A stretch of 64,000 nucleotides of DNA. Source: CAXMMR01 sp965198995 (lineage in GTDB: Bacteria > Pseudomonadota > Alphaproteobacteria > Acetobacterales > Acetobacteraceae). The translations under genes and the position numbers were made by a program. The notes under the pieces were generated by a model, which saw nothing but the letters and a program-made list of their open reading frames with translations, was not told where the DNA came from and made no database searches. Position 1 is the first letter of the stretch, and every line of letters starts with the position of its first letter. Location: the NCBI GenBank assembly GCA_965198995.1, contig CBDAQG010000002.1:2790001-2854000 (forward strand). The letters run 5' to 3'. Positions 42,327-52,356 of this stretch are shown here, in pieces.

Positions 42327-43208
42327 AACGAACCCTCCGGTGTTTCTGCACGCATAGCTGTCCGAATCAACTGTTACCCATGAACGCGGCTCAAACAAGC
42401 CTTTGTCAGTATCGGTCACCCGCAAAGGGTGGTCCGGCGATCTACTACAAGCCGTGAACTTGCATACAAGTAGCATCGAACGAAGTTTTATGGATCGATC
42501 ACGTCGGATATAGAGCGACCTGAAGCGAGCATCCTGCCGCATGACGTGCTGCGGTAGTATACCCCTCTACCCTATGCTGAGCGCCTTCCAGCCTTGATTG
42601 ACGTCCCATGTAAAAAGTCGTTGACGGACGCTCAGGAGCTAGTACTTTTACGACATTGCTACTGAGCGAGTGAGGTCGGGTACAGCCTAGTCGACGAGAT
42701 TGGTAGCAGTGTTTACCGCGTGCTTGAGCGTTCCTGTTTTAGTGCCGAGAAGAGCGCTCAAGCTGATTTGCAGTTCCGCTCATCAGAGTGGCTGACTGGT
42801 TGCATGCTTCAGCCTTTTCACGCTCATAAGTCGTCAAGAACGGAGAGGCCTAGGAGGTCTGATGCGCGAGGCGTCTACAAAGCGTCGCCTAGGATACAGA
42901 CGAAAACTAATCCAACAAGAAGCAAGTTAATTCTTATCGCCCGGAAAACAGAGCTTAAAACGTAAGAGTTGCTAGCCGGGTAAACATGCTCAGCTATCAG
43001 GTCGATAATACTCCGATAAATTCGCAGAGAACTATCATATGTCAAGATACCTGCTTATGGTGGAATCTGCTGAAGACTGCTCGGCTACTGACCTTTTCTT
43101 GTAGGCCCATCCATTTGTCCTGGTCCTGGGGGCAGTTAATGCCTCTTTGTTTACCTGCGAATCTGTTGTTCTAGGTCTTATCTTGGAATCTTCATTGGAG
43201 TATGCCAG
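42327..43208. other. 882-bp AT-rich intergenic region
   Basis: Noticeably lower GC than flanking genes. It should hold the promoters of the DUF4142 gene (minus) and of the siderophore-receptor operon (plus). No cobalamin riboswitch box (GCCACTG) or convincing short gene was found; the frame at 42720-42965 has no supporting features. Confidence 0.5.
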
Positions 43209-45581
43209 TTGAAGCTGCTGTGCGGACCTCGTGCAACGGGAGCGCTCGCCACCACAGTCTCGCTCACCCGCAATCCTAGGCAGGATTTTACAAGACGCCG
43301 CCTACACACGCTCCAACTCACCTTGACAATGCTACTCGCCTCCTCAGCGGCAAACGCCCTCCTAGCGGCCGATCCTTCTGGTCAGACGGGAGGCGCCACC
43401 ACCCAGGACGATAGCAGCACGACGCAAAGCGGCGGTGGATTGCAGCTACCGATCGATCAGGTCAGCGCCGCTCCACCATCCTCGAACGAGACCGTGACAC
43501 TGCCAGAAAGTATCGGTAGTCGCCTTGGCTTGAGTCAGATCGAGACGCCTGCGACGATCAGCGTGATTTCGCCGCAAACTCTGCAAATCCGAGGCTTCGA
43601 TCTCGCCGAAGATGCCATCGACAGCGCGACCGGCGTGACGTCCGGAGGATCGCCGGGAGATCCCGATGGCTACTCAATACGCGGCTTTACCGGCAATGAG
43701 ATCACCAACCTACGGGATGGCTTTGATCAAGGGCCCGCCAGTATGGTTTACAGGCCACTAAACACCTTCAACCTACAGTCCGTGCAGGTGCTGCAAGGTC
43801 CCGCCTCGGTGCTATATGGTCAGGGCGCGGTCGGTGGCGTCACCGACACCGTCACCAAGGAGGCGCATTTCGGACCAAGCGATGCCGAGTTCTACGGCAG
43901 CTACGGCAGCTTTGACACGGCAACAGTCGGGCTTGGTGGCGGCACTCAGATTGGCAAGGAGGTTGCCGTCCGCCTCGATGTCAGCCGGACCTCCTCGAAC
44001 GGCTACATCGATAACAGCAATCCCGCCTCTCTGAACGTCACTGGCTCAGTGCTCTGGCGCATCACACCGGAGCTGACACTGCTGAGCGAGCTGGATTACC
44101 TGCACGACCAACTGCCGTCATATTACGGGACGCCGCTGCTCTCGTATGCCGAGGCCCGCAACCCGATCGGCGGCATTCTGAGTTCATCGACGGGCCTGAC
44201 GATCGACCGCGACATGCTTTATAATAATTATGACGTGCGCGATTTCTCGACGAAGAGCACAAGCTTCGCTCCCAAGACCGTCCTGACGTGGCAGGTCTCG
44301 CCAGATCTCACCTTATCCAACGAGGTCGACTTCTACTACGCGCAACGCCGCTGGCAGAATGCCGAGACCTACACCTACGTGACGCCAGGCCTCGATGCGG
44401 TCGACGCGGAGGGTAGCCCGATCCCAGTCGGTCAGGTTGCCCGCGATCGCTTTCACGTCTACCACAACCAGCACGAGGTCACGGATCGACTTAATCTTGC
44501 CGCCGAGGGCAAGATCTTCGGCTTAGACAATCGCTTCTCGTCAGGTCTGCAGGCGAACTACATTCGCTTCATCCGCGACTCCGGTTTCCCAGATGCCGAG
44601 TTTGCCGACAGCGTCGATCCCTACAACGTGAACCAAGGGCTCTACGGCACTTTTCCTGGCGACTACAACGAGTCACGCAAGTCGCCAACCACGATCGTTG
44701 ACGCGGCGATCTTTGCCGAGGACGTGCTGAGCGTGACGCCGAAGCTGAAGCTCGTGACCGGCGTACGCTTTGACTATTTTGGTCTTGAGCGGCAGAACTT
44801 CAGCACCGCCGGCGTCTACAACCCGGCGACGAGCTTCAGCGACACCTACTTCCCGAACAACTATCGGGCCGCTCTGCTCTACACCTTCACTCCACGGCTC
44901 AGCGCCTATGCCTCTTATACAACGGCACAGGACCCGCCAAACTCGAACGTCTTCCTCGCTAATGCCGGCCAGATCACCGGCCTCAGTGGCGCCGAGCAAG
45001 AGGAGATCGGCGCCAAGGCAATCTTCCTGAATGGTCACGCGGACGCGACGGTGGCGCTTTACGACATCCACCGAAGCAACATACTGGTCTCGACCGGCGA
45101 GGAGACCGTCGCTAACGTGGGTTCGCAGCATTCCTCAGGCATCGAGCTGTCCGGCGACGCAATCCTGACCGGACACTTGACCATAAATGCGAACGCGGCA
45201 CTGACTGACGCGCATTATGGCGCCTTCCAGGAGAGCGCAATCTTGAATGCCACTGGCAACGAGCCGCCCGACGTGCCGCGCCTGAGCAGCAACATTGAAG
45301 CCGCCTACAAACGCCTAGCGAACGTCCCGGTCGACATCGGCGGCGGCCTACGCTTCATCGGCAATCGATATGGCGATTTTGCGAACACGCTGCGCCTGAA
45401 GGAATACACCCTCTTTAACATCTATGCTGCCTACCACGTGACGCCGAAAGTGACGCTTTATGGCCGTATCGACAACTTGTTCAATCGCACTTACATCCAG
45501 TGGGTGGACGTGAACTACCCTGGCCAGGTTCAAATCGGCGAGCCGCGTTTCTTCGGCGTCTCGCTGCATGCGGATCTTTAG
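43209..45581 (+). CDS. TonB-dependent siderophore-type receptor
   Basis: 790 residues with a TTG start at 43209 (GGAG 8 bp upstream). An ATG at 43202 is out of frame and one at 43329 would cut the signal peptide. Signal sequence about 28-53 (LQLTLTMLLASSAANALLA). The plug has SQIETPATISVISPQTLQ, GYSIRGFTGNEITNLRDGF and VQVLQGPASVLYGQGAVGG, typical of FhuA/FhuE/FpvA-type receptors. The barrel ends SLHADL, which lacks the usual final Phe. It is the first gene of an operon with ATPase, binding protein and permease, a complete uptake route for a metal complex. Confidence 0.87.
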   Translation: MKLLCGPRATGALATTVSLTRNPRQDFTRRRLHTLQLTLTMLLASSAANALLAADPSGQTGGATTQDDSSTTQSGGGLQLPIDQVSAAPPSSNETVTLPESIGSRLGLSQIETPATISVISPQTLQIRGFDLAEDAIDSATGVTSGGSPGDPDGYSIRGFTGNEITNLRDGFDQGPASMVYRPLNTFNLQSVQVLQGPASVLYGQGAVGGVTDTVTKEAHFGPSDAEFYGSYGSFDTATVGLGGGTQIGKEVAVRLDVSRTSSNGYIDNSNPASLNVTGSVLWRITPELTLLSELDYLHDQLPSYYGTPLLSYAEARNPIGGILSSSTGLTIDRDMLYNNYDVRDFSTKSTSFAPKTVLTWQVSPDLTLSNEVDFYYAQRRWQNAETYTYVTPGLDAVDAEGSPIPVGQVARDRFHVYHNQHEVTDRLNLAAEGKIFGLDNRFSSGLQANYIRFIRDSGFPDAEFADSVDPYNVNQGLYGTFPGDYNESRKSPTTIVDAAIFAEDVLSVTPKLKLVTGVRFDYFGLERQNFSTAGVYNPATSFSDTYFPNNYRAALLYTFTPRLSAYASYTTAQDPPNSNVFLANAGQITGLSGAEQEEIGAKAIFLNGHADATVALYDIHRSNILVSTGEETVANVGSQHSSGIELSGDAILTGHLTINANAALTDAHYGAFQESAILNATGNEPPDVPRLSSNIEAAYKRLANVPVDIGGGLRFIGNRYGDFANTLRLKEYTLFNIYAAYHVTPKVTLYGRIDNLFNRTYIQWVDVNYPGQVQIGEPRFFGVSLHADL

Positions 45582-46339
45582 TGCTTTGCGTTCGCGACCT
45601 GCGGGTCCGCGCCGCTAACGGCGCCACGTTGCTGGCTGACCTGACGTTCGATGTTGCTCATGGCGAGCGGTTTGCCGTATTGGGCCCGAACGGGGCTGGT
45701 AAGACTACTTTGCTACGAGCACTCGCCGGCAGCTTTAAGCCGACATCCGGACGGGTGCTGCTTGAGGGTCGTGACGTGGTCAGCATCCCACGCAGCCTGC
45801 TCGCCAGGGATGTTGCTATGATGATGCAGACCGACCTGCCGGATCCGCGCTTTACGGTGCGTGACTACGTGAGGCTTGGACGACTACCGCATGTGAGGTG
45901 CAGCGCAGCGCAGCACGAAGCAATTGTCGAGGCGGCGCTGGAAACCTGTGAGGTGAGAGCCTTCGTCAATCGTCGTCTCGGCTCCCTCTCCGGCGGTGAG
46001 CGTCAGCGCGTCATTGTGGCGAGGACGTTGGCGCAGCAACCACGCCTGTTGCTGGTCGACGAGCCAACGAACCATCTTGACCTTCGTGGCCGCAGTGCTC
46101 TCCTGCGGCTGTTGAAGCATCTCAACATCGCCGTCGTTGCGGTATTGCACGATCTCTCTTTAGTGCCGGACTTTGCCGACCGTGTTCTCCTGTTGCAGGG
46201 TGGTCGTCAAATCGCCTGTGCCGCGCCTTCAGAGGCTCTTGCACCAGAGCGTGTGCGCGCTGTCTTCGATCTCGAGTGCTTCACGGCAACAACCTCAAGC
46301 GGTCATACGCGGCTGATTTTCGATGCCGGCTCGGACTAG
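45581..46339 (+). CDS. FecE/BtuD-type ABC transporter ATPase
   Basis: 252 residues from a GTG sharing one base with the receptor stop. Walker A GPNGAGKTT, signature LSGGERQRVIVART, Walker B LLLVDEPTNHLD and switch His in VLHDLSL are intact. The N-terminus is short, starting directly with the first strand. It energises the permease at 47335 for siderophore, heme or cobalamin import. Its stop lies 14 bp inside the next gene. Confidence 0.9.
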   Translation: MLCVRDLRVRAANGATLLADLTFDVAHGERFAVLGPNGAGKTTLLRALAGSFKPTSGRVLLEGRDVVSIPRSLLARDVAMMMQTDLPDPRFTVRDYVRLGRLPHVRCSAAQHEAIVEAALETCEVRAFVNRRLGSLSGGERQRVIVARTLAQQPRLLLVDEPTNHLDLRGRSALLRLLKHLNIAVVAVLHDLSLVPDFADRVLLLQGGRQIACAAPSEALAPERVRAVFDLECFTATTSSGHTRLIFDAGSD

Positions 46340-47306
46340 GCATCGGCGACTTGGATGCTGCGCTGCTGCACTGGCGATGCTGTGCGCTCACACTGCTCCG
46401 GCCTCTGACTTCCCGGTCACCGTGACCAGCTGCGGCCGCCCAGTCACATTTACCGCACCACCACGTCGCGCCGTCTTCGACGACATCAACATGGCCGAGA
46501 TGGCATTTGCGCTGCATTTACAATCCAACATTGCGGGACTAACGGGCGTCACCGGCTGGTACCACATAACGCCTGAGTTTAAAGCCGAGGCCGGCGCCAT
46601 TCCTGAGCTGGCTCCGAAATACCCGAGCCTTGAGCAGCTTATTGCTGCACGCGCGGACCTCTTCGTTGCTGGCTGGTACTATGGGATGAAGCCCGGCGGC
46701 GAGGTGACGCCGGACACGCTGGCAGCTTGGCATGTTCCGACACTGGTTCTCACAGAAAGCTGTATCCACGTTGACCCGCGACGACCACCAGCCTCACTCG
46801 ACCTGCTCTACGGGGACGAGATGCGGCTTGGCAAGGTATTCGGCCGTGAGCGTGAGGCGGCCGCGTTGGTCGAGAACTGGCGCACGAGGATTGCCGCAGT
46901 CGGCGTCCGCCTGGTCAATCAGCCGCGCCGACGCGTTTTTGTCTACGACAGCGGCGAGGCAGCACCCTTCACCGCCGGTCGCTTCGCCATGGCGAGCGCC
47001 ATCATCCGCGCTGCCGGCGGCAGCAACGTGACCGACGACCTGCCGACCAGCTGGGGCACCGCGTCTTGGGACAGCATCGCGCTGAAGGACCCGCAGCTCA
47101 TCATCCTGCTCGATTACCAGAGTGGCGGAGGTGCTGATGCGCTTCTGGATAGACTACGCGAGCAGCCAGCGATGCGGCTGCTCAGCGCGGTGCAGCAAGG
47201 CGCCGTCTTGCGGCTGCGCTACGAAGCCTTGACACCAGGGCCAGCTAACATCGATGCCATCGAAACGCTCGCCCGCGCCCTGCACCCACGCGCCTTTGCG
47301 CCATGA
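46323..47306 (+). CDS. Periplasmic metal-complex-binding protein, FecB/BtuF type
   Basis: 327 residues; ATG at 46323 inside the ATPase gene end. Signal peptide about 1-26 (cleavage after APAS). Helical-backbone binding-protein fold (class III): VTVTSCGRPVTFTAPPRRAV, then a LEQLIAARADLFVAGWY segment and SWDSIALKDPQLIILLDY. The Cys pair of this fold (SC...ESC) may form a disulfide. The ligand cannot be stated; Fe(III)-siderophore is the most common for this arrangement. Confidence 0.86.
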   Translation: MPARTRHRRLGCCAAALAMLCAHTAPASDFPVTVTSCGRPVTFTAPPRRAVFDDINMAEMAFALHLQSNIAGLTGVTGWYHITPEFKAEAGAIPELAPKYPSLEQLIAARADLFVAGWYYGMKPGGEVTPDTLAAWHVPTLVLTESCIHVDPRRPPASLDLLYGDEMRLGKVFGREREAAALVENWRTRIAAVGVRLVNQPRRRVFVYDSGEAAPFTAGRFAMASAIIRAAGGSNVTDDLPTSWGTASWDSIALKDPQLIILLDYQSGGGADALLDRLREQPAMRLLSAVQQGAVLRLRYEALTPGPANIDAIETLARALHPRAFAP

Positions 47307-47334
47307 CGAACCGGCCCGGAGCGCGACCGTGACG

Positions 47335-48357
47335 ATGTCTCGCAGCTTGGCGTTGGTCGGCGTTTCGTTGCTACTCATCGCATTGCTTATCCTGGGCTCC
47401 GGGTTAGGCGCGGTGAACGTGACGCCGAGCAAGATAGTGCGCTTGCTCGGTGCCGCTTTGTTGGGATTGCCGACCCCAGCTGACCTCTCGCCAGTATTGG
47501 CGGCCATCGTGCTGCAGCTCCGCTTGCCGAGGCTACTGCTCGCAACCATCGTCGGCGCCGGCCTTGCCGTTGTGGGTGCACTGCTGCAGACGACGACGCG
47601 CAACGACTTGGCCGACCCGTTTGTCTTCGGTCTGTCGTCAGGAGCTGCGATGGGTGCTGTCGCAGTCATAAGCGTCTTTGGTGACCGCTTGGGCGTGTGG
47701 ACACTGCCCGCGGCAAGCTTCACCGGCGGCTTGGTCTCGGCCGGCGCAGTGTTGGCATTGGTGCTGGCGCGCGACGTCAGGAGCCCGGAGCGTCTTATAA
47801 TAGCCGGGCTTGCGGTGTCGTTCTTGTTCAATGCGGTCACCGACGTGCTTATTTTTTCTGGCGATCAAAGAGCGGCACAGTCGGTCCTGTTTTGGATGCT
47901 TGGCGGGTTCGGCTTGGCTCGCTGGGGCAATATATGGCTCGCCGCGCTTGGCTTGGCCGTGGCGCTCGGCTGCGGCGTCGGGTGGTCGGGGCGGCTCGAT
48001 GCCTTACTCGCCGGCGACGACACCGCAGCCTCGCTCGGCGTTTCAGTGCGGCGCTTCCGCGCTTACGTCTTCATTGTCTGCGCCCTGGCGACGTCAAGCT
48101 TCGTTGCGCTCTCCGGCGTCATCGGCTTCGTTGGTTTGATGGTGCCACAGCTCGCGCGTGGCGTGTTCGGGCTAAGACATCGCCTTAGCATTCCCGCCTG
48201 CGCCCTCTTCGGCGCCTTGCTGATGGTGCTCAGCGACCTCATCAGCCGGGTTCTACTTACGACGCAGGAGTTACCAGTCGGGATTGTAACCGCCGCTTTG
48301 GGCGCTCTGTTTGTGCTGACCATGCTGCTGCGGCCGAGTTTGGATCGGGAAAGCTGA
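47335..48357 (+). CDS. FecCD/BtuC-family ABC transporter permease
   Basis: 340 residues from the ATG at 47335 (GTG at 47329 also possible). About ten membrane segments with family marks LRLPRLLLATIVGAGLAVVG, QTTTRNDLADPFVFGLSSGA, a LGVSVRRFR coupling-helix region and GFVGLMVPQLAR. Only one permease gene is present, so it probably forms a homodimer as in BtuC2D2. Last gene of the uptake operon. Confidence 0.9.
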   Translation: MSRSLALVGVSLLLIALLILGSGLGAVNVTPSKIVRLLGAALLGLPTPADLSPVLAAIVLQLRLPRLLLATIVGAGLAVVGALLQTTTRNDLADPFVFGLSSGAAMGAVAVISVFGDRLGVWTLPAASFTGGLVSAGAVLALVLARDVRSPERLIIAGLAVSFLFNAVTDVLIFSGDQRAAQSVLFWMLGGFGLARWGNIWLAALGLAVALGCGVGWSGRLDALLAGDDTAASLGVSVRRFRAYVFIVCALATSSFVALSGVIGFVGLMVPQLARGVFGLRHRLSIPACALFGALLMVLSDLISRVLLTTQELPVGIVTAALGALFVLTMLLRPSLDRES

Positions 48358-48461
48358 GTTTCATGCATCTGTCGCTCTCGTCGCTTCGTCGGCCGATGCG
48401 AGTTCTTGGCCCGGTCATATTTGTCTAGGTAGTTCTCGCCATCAAAGCGCATATCCCCCCC

Positions 48462-48760
48462 GTCGAACGCCTCGGCCTGGTCGGCCTGTCCAGCGCGATG
48501 GAACGGCTGCGCGAGATGATACGTCGCCTGGGCTAACCAGTGTCGGCGTGGTGGTGCTCGGCCCTACCGAGACCGGCAAGGAGCTGGTCGCTCGTGCCCT
48601 GCATACCACCAGCCGGCGGGCGCGTGGCCCCTTCGTGCCGGTGCCTTGTGGGGCATTGTCGGCCGACTTGCTCGGGAGCAAACTGTTTCGGCCACCTGCG
48701 GGGTAGCTTCACCGGTGCGCGTCGCGACCAGCCTGAGCTCGTGGAGACTGCGCATCGGTT
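48462..48760 (+). pseudogene. Sigma-54 activator (NtrC/Fis family) AAA+ fragment
   Basis: In successive frames: VERLGLVGLSSAMERLREMI, stop; VVLGPTETGKELVARALH, then SRRARGPFVPVPCGALSADL, stop; then FGHLRGSFTGARRDQPELVE. This is the Walker A and GAFTGA region of a sigma-54-dependent activator, with Walker A altered to GPTETGKE and GAFTGA to GSFTGA. At least one stop and one frameshift inactivate it. Nothing of the DNA-binding domain remains. Confidence 0.78.
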
Positions 48761-48907
48761 CGCACAGTCAGCCACGCTCAGGAGCGCCAACCCGTCAACG
48801 CGAGAGGGTCGGGCCGATGGAAGGCGTATGAGCGTCACCTCGCACCGATGATTGCGGAGTTGAGCGCGGCCGGGCTGGTCGAAACAAATTTGGAACACGA
48901 GCGATGA
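48749..48907 (+). pseudogene. Sulfotransferase C-terminal fragment
   Basis: The frame reads VRTVSHAQERQPVNARGSGR, then WKAYERHLAPMIAEL and a stop. This matches the C-terminus of sulfotransferase-family proteins (V-T-S-AQVRQPV--S--GRW--YE--L-P-I--L). It is fused directly to the sigma-54 activator remnant, so two unrelated dead genes were joined by deletion. Confidence 0.6.
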
Positions 48908-49560
48908 TCGCGGCCCGGATGGGAGGGTCGGCGAACTGCGCCTTGCCCAAGCGCTGTCACTAACCGACAGGCAGGCAAGGCGGCCTCGTCCGCGCCATTC
49001 CACCGCGGTTTACGCCCAGCACTCTACGACGCGACTGACGGGCGCGGATGCACGCGCCGGCTAGGCTGAGGCTGCGTGGCGGCGCCTCGACCAGGCGTGC
49101 AGGGTATCTCCACTCGCCCGAGGTTGAGCTGCCACGGCGCGATGCCGGCACTCGCTGCCGCCACCCGAAAGCCCACCTCGTCGTCAGCCAGCCCACGGGT
49201 CACGAGGCGGTCGTGCAGCTGATCCGAATGGGCAAGCCGCACGGCGCTGTCTGCAGGGTCGAGCGGCAAGCCGCCAGATTGCGATCACTGGCCTGTGTCG
49301 GGCGTCACCCGGCCCGCGCCCACCTGTGTCACCTATCGTTCCAGACCGGGCGGGCGCCTCTGATCTACCAGGCTCGACAGGCCGTGGCGGCTCACGGCTC
49401 GGCCGGGACTGGAGACGACCTAGGGCCAGCAAAGGCGTGGGCCGACACGCAACGATCACGCCCTGTGATGAGCGGCGCGGATGACAGGATGTCCATCTAA
49501 CCCTTTTACCCATACTGACGGGCCAGGTAAGCGGTCTCGACGTGGTATTCTCAACGCCGT
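48908..49560. other. 653-bp region with no recognised gene
   Basis: GC-rich. Short frames on both strands carry no motif I recognise and no convincing ribosome-binding site. It follows gene remnants, so further debris is likely. It lies at the right edge of the metal-uptake island. Confidence 0.5.
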
Positions 49561-52005
49561 CTAAAACTTCTTGCTGACGTTCAGACCGATCGTGAGCGGG
49601 TGCAGGGTGTAGGCCTCGACGCGAGAGTTGATGATCGGTCGCTGTATGATGATATGGTTATCGAATAGATTTTGCGCGTGGAGCGCGACGTGCCAGCCGC
49701 TCGTTAGCTCGACTCCAGCGCTAAGATTAAGAACGCCGTAAGAGGGATTGCGGTAGTTTGGATCGCTGACGGTAAAGCTGCCGTTGGATGGGCCGACCCA
49801 GTCATAATCTGCCTTTACGAAGCCCGTTATCCTGTCGTTGATCGGATGGTAGTAGTCTAGGATCGCTGCCGCCGACCATGACGGCACAAACAGGACGTTC
49901 TCTCCGACGGCAGCGGTTTGAGCGTTGATCGTGCTGGTGATCGTTGCATGCTCGGCGCCAGTGTTGACGCCGAGCGTCAGTCCCGGAACCTGGTGCGGAC
50001 GGTAGCGCGTCTCCACCTCGCCGCCATAAGCGACAGCGTTGCCGACATTGTAGTTGAAGGCTCCGCCACAGACCGGGATGACGATGCTCTCCTGAATGCG
50101 CGACCAGTCAATGTAGTAGCCTGCGAGATTGATCGACAGCGTGCGGCCTAAGGTCAGCGTCTTCAATCCGGCTTCGTAGCTCCAGAGCTGGTCGGAACCA
50201 TAGGTGGTCGGCGCGTTGACAAAGCCTAGCTGGTCAAGCCCGGGCACACAGGCGATGTTGGTGTTAGGTGTCGTTGCGCCGCCGAGACGGAAGCCTTTAG
50301 CGATAGTCGCGTAGAGGTCGGTGGTCGAGTTCACGTCGTAGGTTAGCGAGAATTTGGGCGTCGGGGCGGTGAAGATGGCAGATTGCTTGTAGGGCACGCC
50401 GGCGGTTCCTGCACCGCCGATTTCGAAGAAGCCGGCGCCCGTCTCGCTGAAGCTTTCCCGTGCGGCGACGTAGCGGTCGCCAAAGCTGAAGTGCAGCGTC
50501 GGTAGGATATCGAACTCCACCTGTCCAAAGCCGGCGTATTGGGTGATCTCATTGTGGTCGTAGACGGTGTAGACGAGATCGTTGTTCCACAGGCTTGGAT
50601 TGCCTGGTTGTCCGAGCACAGAGTCGTTGATGTCAAAGCCATAGATCTGCTGGAACTCGTTGCTGAAACCTGGGATCGTTTCGTAGTCCAGATGCGACCA
50701 AAGCTGGTCTGAGAAGAAGAAGCCGAACACCCAGCGTAGCCTCTGGTCGACGTTGGATGCGAGCCGGAGCTCCTGCGTCCAGGTCTTGAAGCGGTCGGTG
50801 AACAATACCGGGGATGGCGAGTTGCCGAGTATGTTACTGTTCTGGTTCGTGAACTGCGGATAGGTCGGATCGAGAAAGAAGTCAGCGATAGCGGTGCTGT
50901 TAAAGTCGGTTCCGTCAGCCTGACGGTCGATGTCGCGCTGCAGGTAGCTGGTGACCGACGTCGCGTGGCCAAACCCCAGTTTCTGATCGATCGTCAGGCT
51001 CGGCAGTGAGATCGTGTCGCGCAAGGTCTCGCGCACCTGTTTATTCTGTACGTAGAGGCCGTCGTTTTCGAAGAAGTTCGGCGAGTCGCCCTGGTAGATG
51101 TTCTGGTAGTAATAGGAGGGCGTGATTACCAGGTCCGAGCTGGCCTGCAGCTTGCCGCTGATGCGCACGTCGCCGGTGCGATCATAGTTCGTGTTGGCCT
51201 TCGGCACGACACCGGCAAGTTTATTATTGTTGTTGATCCAACCACTCTCGTCGAGCAGCTCGCCGGCGAGCCGCAGCGCGAAGACGTCCTTGATCACCGG
51301 CACGTTGACGATGACCTGCTGGTCGGCATTGGCGCCGCCGTGCAACGTGCCCGATAAATCGGACGAAAAGGCGGCGCTGTAGGTGTCGAGATCCGGCTGA
51401 TTGGTGATGAAGCGGATCGTGCCACCCTCCGAACTGGCGCCGTAGAGTGTGCCCTGTGGACCGCGCAGCACTTCGACGCGGGCGAGGTCGAGGAACCGGG
51501 GCTGTGCCTGGCCCTCATAGCCATTCTGGGTGATGATAGGAACTTCGTCGATGTAGATTCCGACCGTTGGATTGCCGACGGTCGAGCTGATGCCGCGGAT
51601 GGAAATGTCGTCTTGTCCGGCGCCGTTATGCGCGGCAAACGAGATGCCGGGCAGCGTCCGGCTGATGTCTTCGTAATCCTGGATGGCGTGCTCCTGGAGC
51701 TCCTTGCCGCTGATGACGCCGATGCTGGTCGGAACCTTGCGGAGGTTCTGATTGCGCTTGTTCGCGGACACGACGACGTCGGGCACTTCGACGCGAGTTT
51801 GCGCCGGCGAGACCTTGCCGGCGGTGGCGGCCTTCGCCGAGGGCTTGCCGGACTTCGGGGCCGTGGATGGCGTGCTGATGGCGCTCGGCGGCCCGGCGAC
51901 GTCTCCTCCGCCACCCAGGGAACCGGTCTGCGCTGCGGCCGCGGCGGCGAGGCTCATCAGGCTCCCCGCGCTGAGGAGGGTCCGGATCAAACCTCGAGGT
52001 GCCAA
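49561..52005 (-). CDS. TonB-dependent outer-membrane receptor
   Basis: 814 residues; TTG start at 52005 with GGGAGAG 5 bp upstream. Signal peptide about 1-25 (cleavage after AAAQ), then a Pro/Ser/Lys linker and a TonB-box-like VPDVVVSANKR. The plug has NLRKVPTSIGVISGKEL and VEVLRGPQGTLYGASSEGG. The barrel ends NVSKKF. It resembles the receptor at 27023 in plug and linker style. On the same strand as the N-heterocycle cluster at 52357 but 351 bp away from it, it could serve that pathway. Confidence 0.88.
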   Translation of the reverse strand: MAPRGLIRTLLSAGSLMSLAAAAAAQTGSLGGGGDVAGPPSAISTPSTAPKSGKPSAKAATAGKVSPAQTRVEVPDVVVSANKRNQNLRKVPTSIGVISGKELQEHAIQDYEDISRTLPGISFAAHNGAGQDDISIRGISSTVGNPTVGIYIDEVPIITQNGYEGQAQPRFLDLARVEVLRGPQGTLYGASSEGGTIRFITNQPDLDTYSAAFSSDLSGTLHGGANADQQVIVNVPVIKDVFALRLAGELLDESGWINNNNKLAGVVPKANTNYDRTGDVRISGKLQASSDLVITPSYYYQNIYQGDSPNFFENDGLYVQNKQVRETLRDTISLPSLTIDQKLGFGHATSVTSYLQRDIDRQADGTDFNSTAIADFFLDPTYPQFTNQNSNILGNSPSPVLFTDRFKTWTQELRLASNVDQRLRWVFGFFFSDQLWSHLDYETIPGFSNEFQQIYGFDINDSVLGQPGNPSLWNNDLVYTVYDHNEITQYAGFGQVEFDILPTLHFSFGDRYVAARESFSETGAGFFEIGGAGTAGVPYKQSAIFTAPTPKFSLTYDVNSTTDLYATIAKGFRLGGATTPNTNIACVPGLDQLGFVNAPTTYGSDQLWSYEAGLKTLTLGRTLSINLAGYYIDWSRIQESIVIPVCGGAFNYNVGNAVAYGGEVETRYRPHQVPGLTLGVNTGAEHATITSTINAQTAAVGENVLFVPSWSAAAILDYYHPINDRITGFVKADYDWVGPSNGSFTVSDPNYRNPSYGVLNLSAGVELTSGWHVALHAQNLFDNHIIIQRPIINSRVEAYTLHPLTIGLNVSKKF

Positions 52006-52356
52006 GCCGCTCTCCCGATTTTACTGCCATGCAGACAGGACCGTCTTGGCAAAGAGCAGAGTTAGGCGGGCTTTCTAAACAAGTTCAATAAAAAGTTTTC
52101 GAAAGAGCGGCGGCCGCTGCTTGGATTTGAGGCAGACTGTCGGTCGAGACCGCTACCTCGCTCTTGATCTGATCATTACGTATTCTTCAGACGCAATTAC
52201 TGACCTAAAAAAGGCAGAAAGTTTTCGCGACGTGCGCGAGCGAAGTATTTAGCAACGATGCGGTGCTTTCGATTCCAAATGGGCTGCGGCCGCTTTGCTG
52301 TGCCGACGGGTCTTTGGCGATCGCCTGGCCGAGACACGACGATGGAGTGCGTCGAA
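52006..52356. other. 351-bp intergenic region
   Basis: Between the deacetylase-fold gene end and the TonB receptor start on the minus strand. It contains an AT-rich patch near 52075-52100 and 52190-52215 that may hold the receptor promoter. No gene recognised. Confidence 0.45.

Noticed and set aside
42720..42965. Small 81-residue gene
   Set aside because: Start lacks a ribosome-binding site, composition is irregular and nothing is recognised.
42327..43208. Cobalamin riboswitch before the siderophore-type receptor
   Set aside because: The conserved box GCCACTG and the surrounding B12-element blocks were not found on either strand by eye.
48908..49560. Transposase or integrase remnant
   Set aside because: Several frames look like decayed coding sequence, but no motif could be matched to a transposase or any other family.
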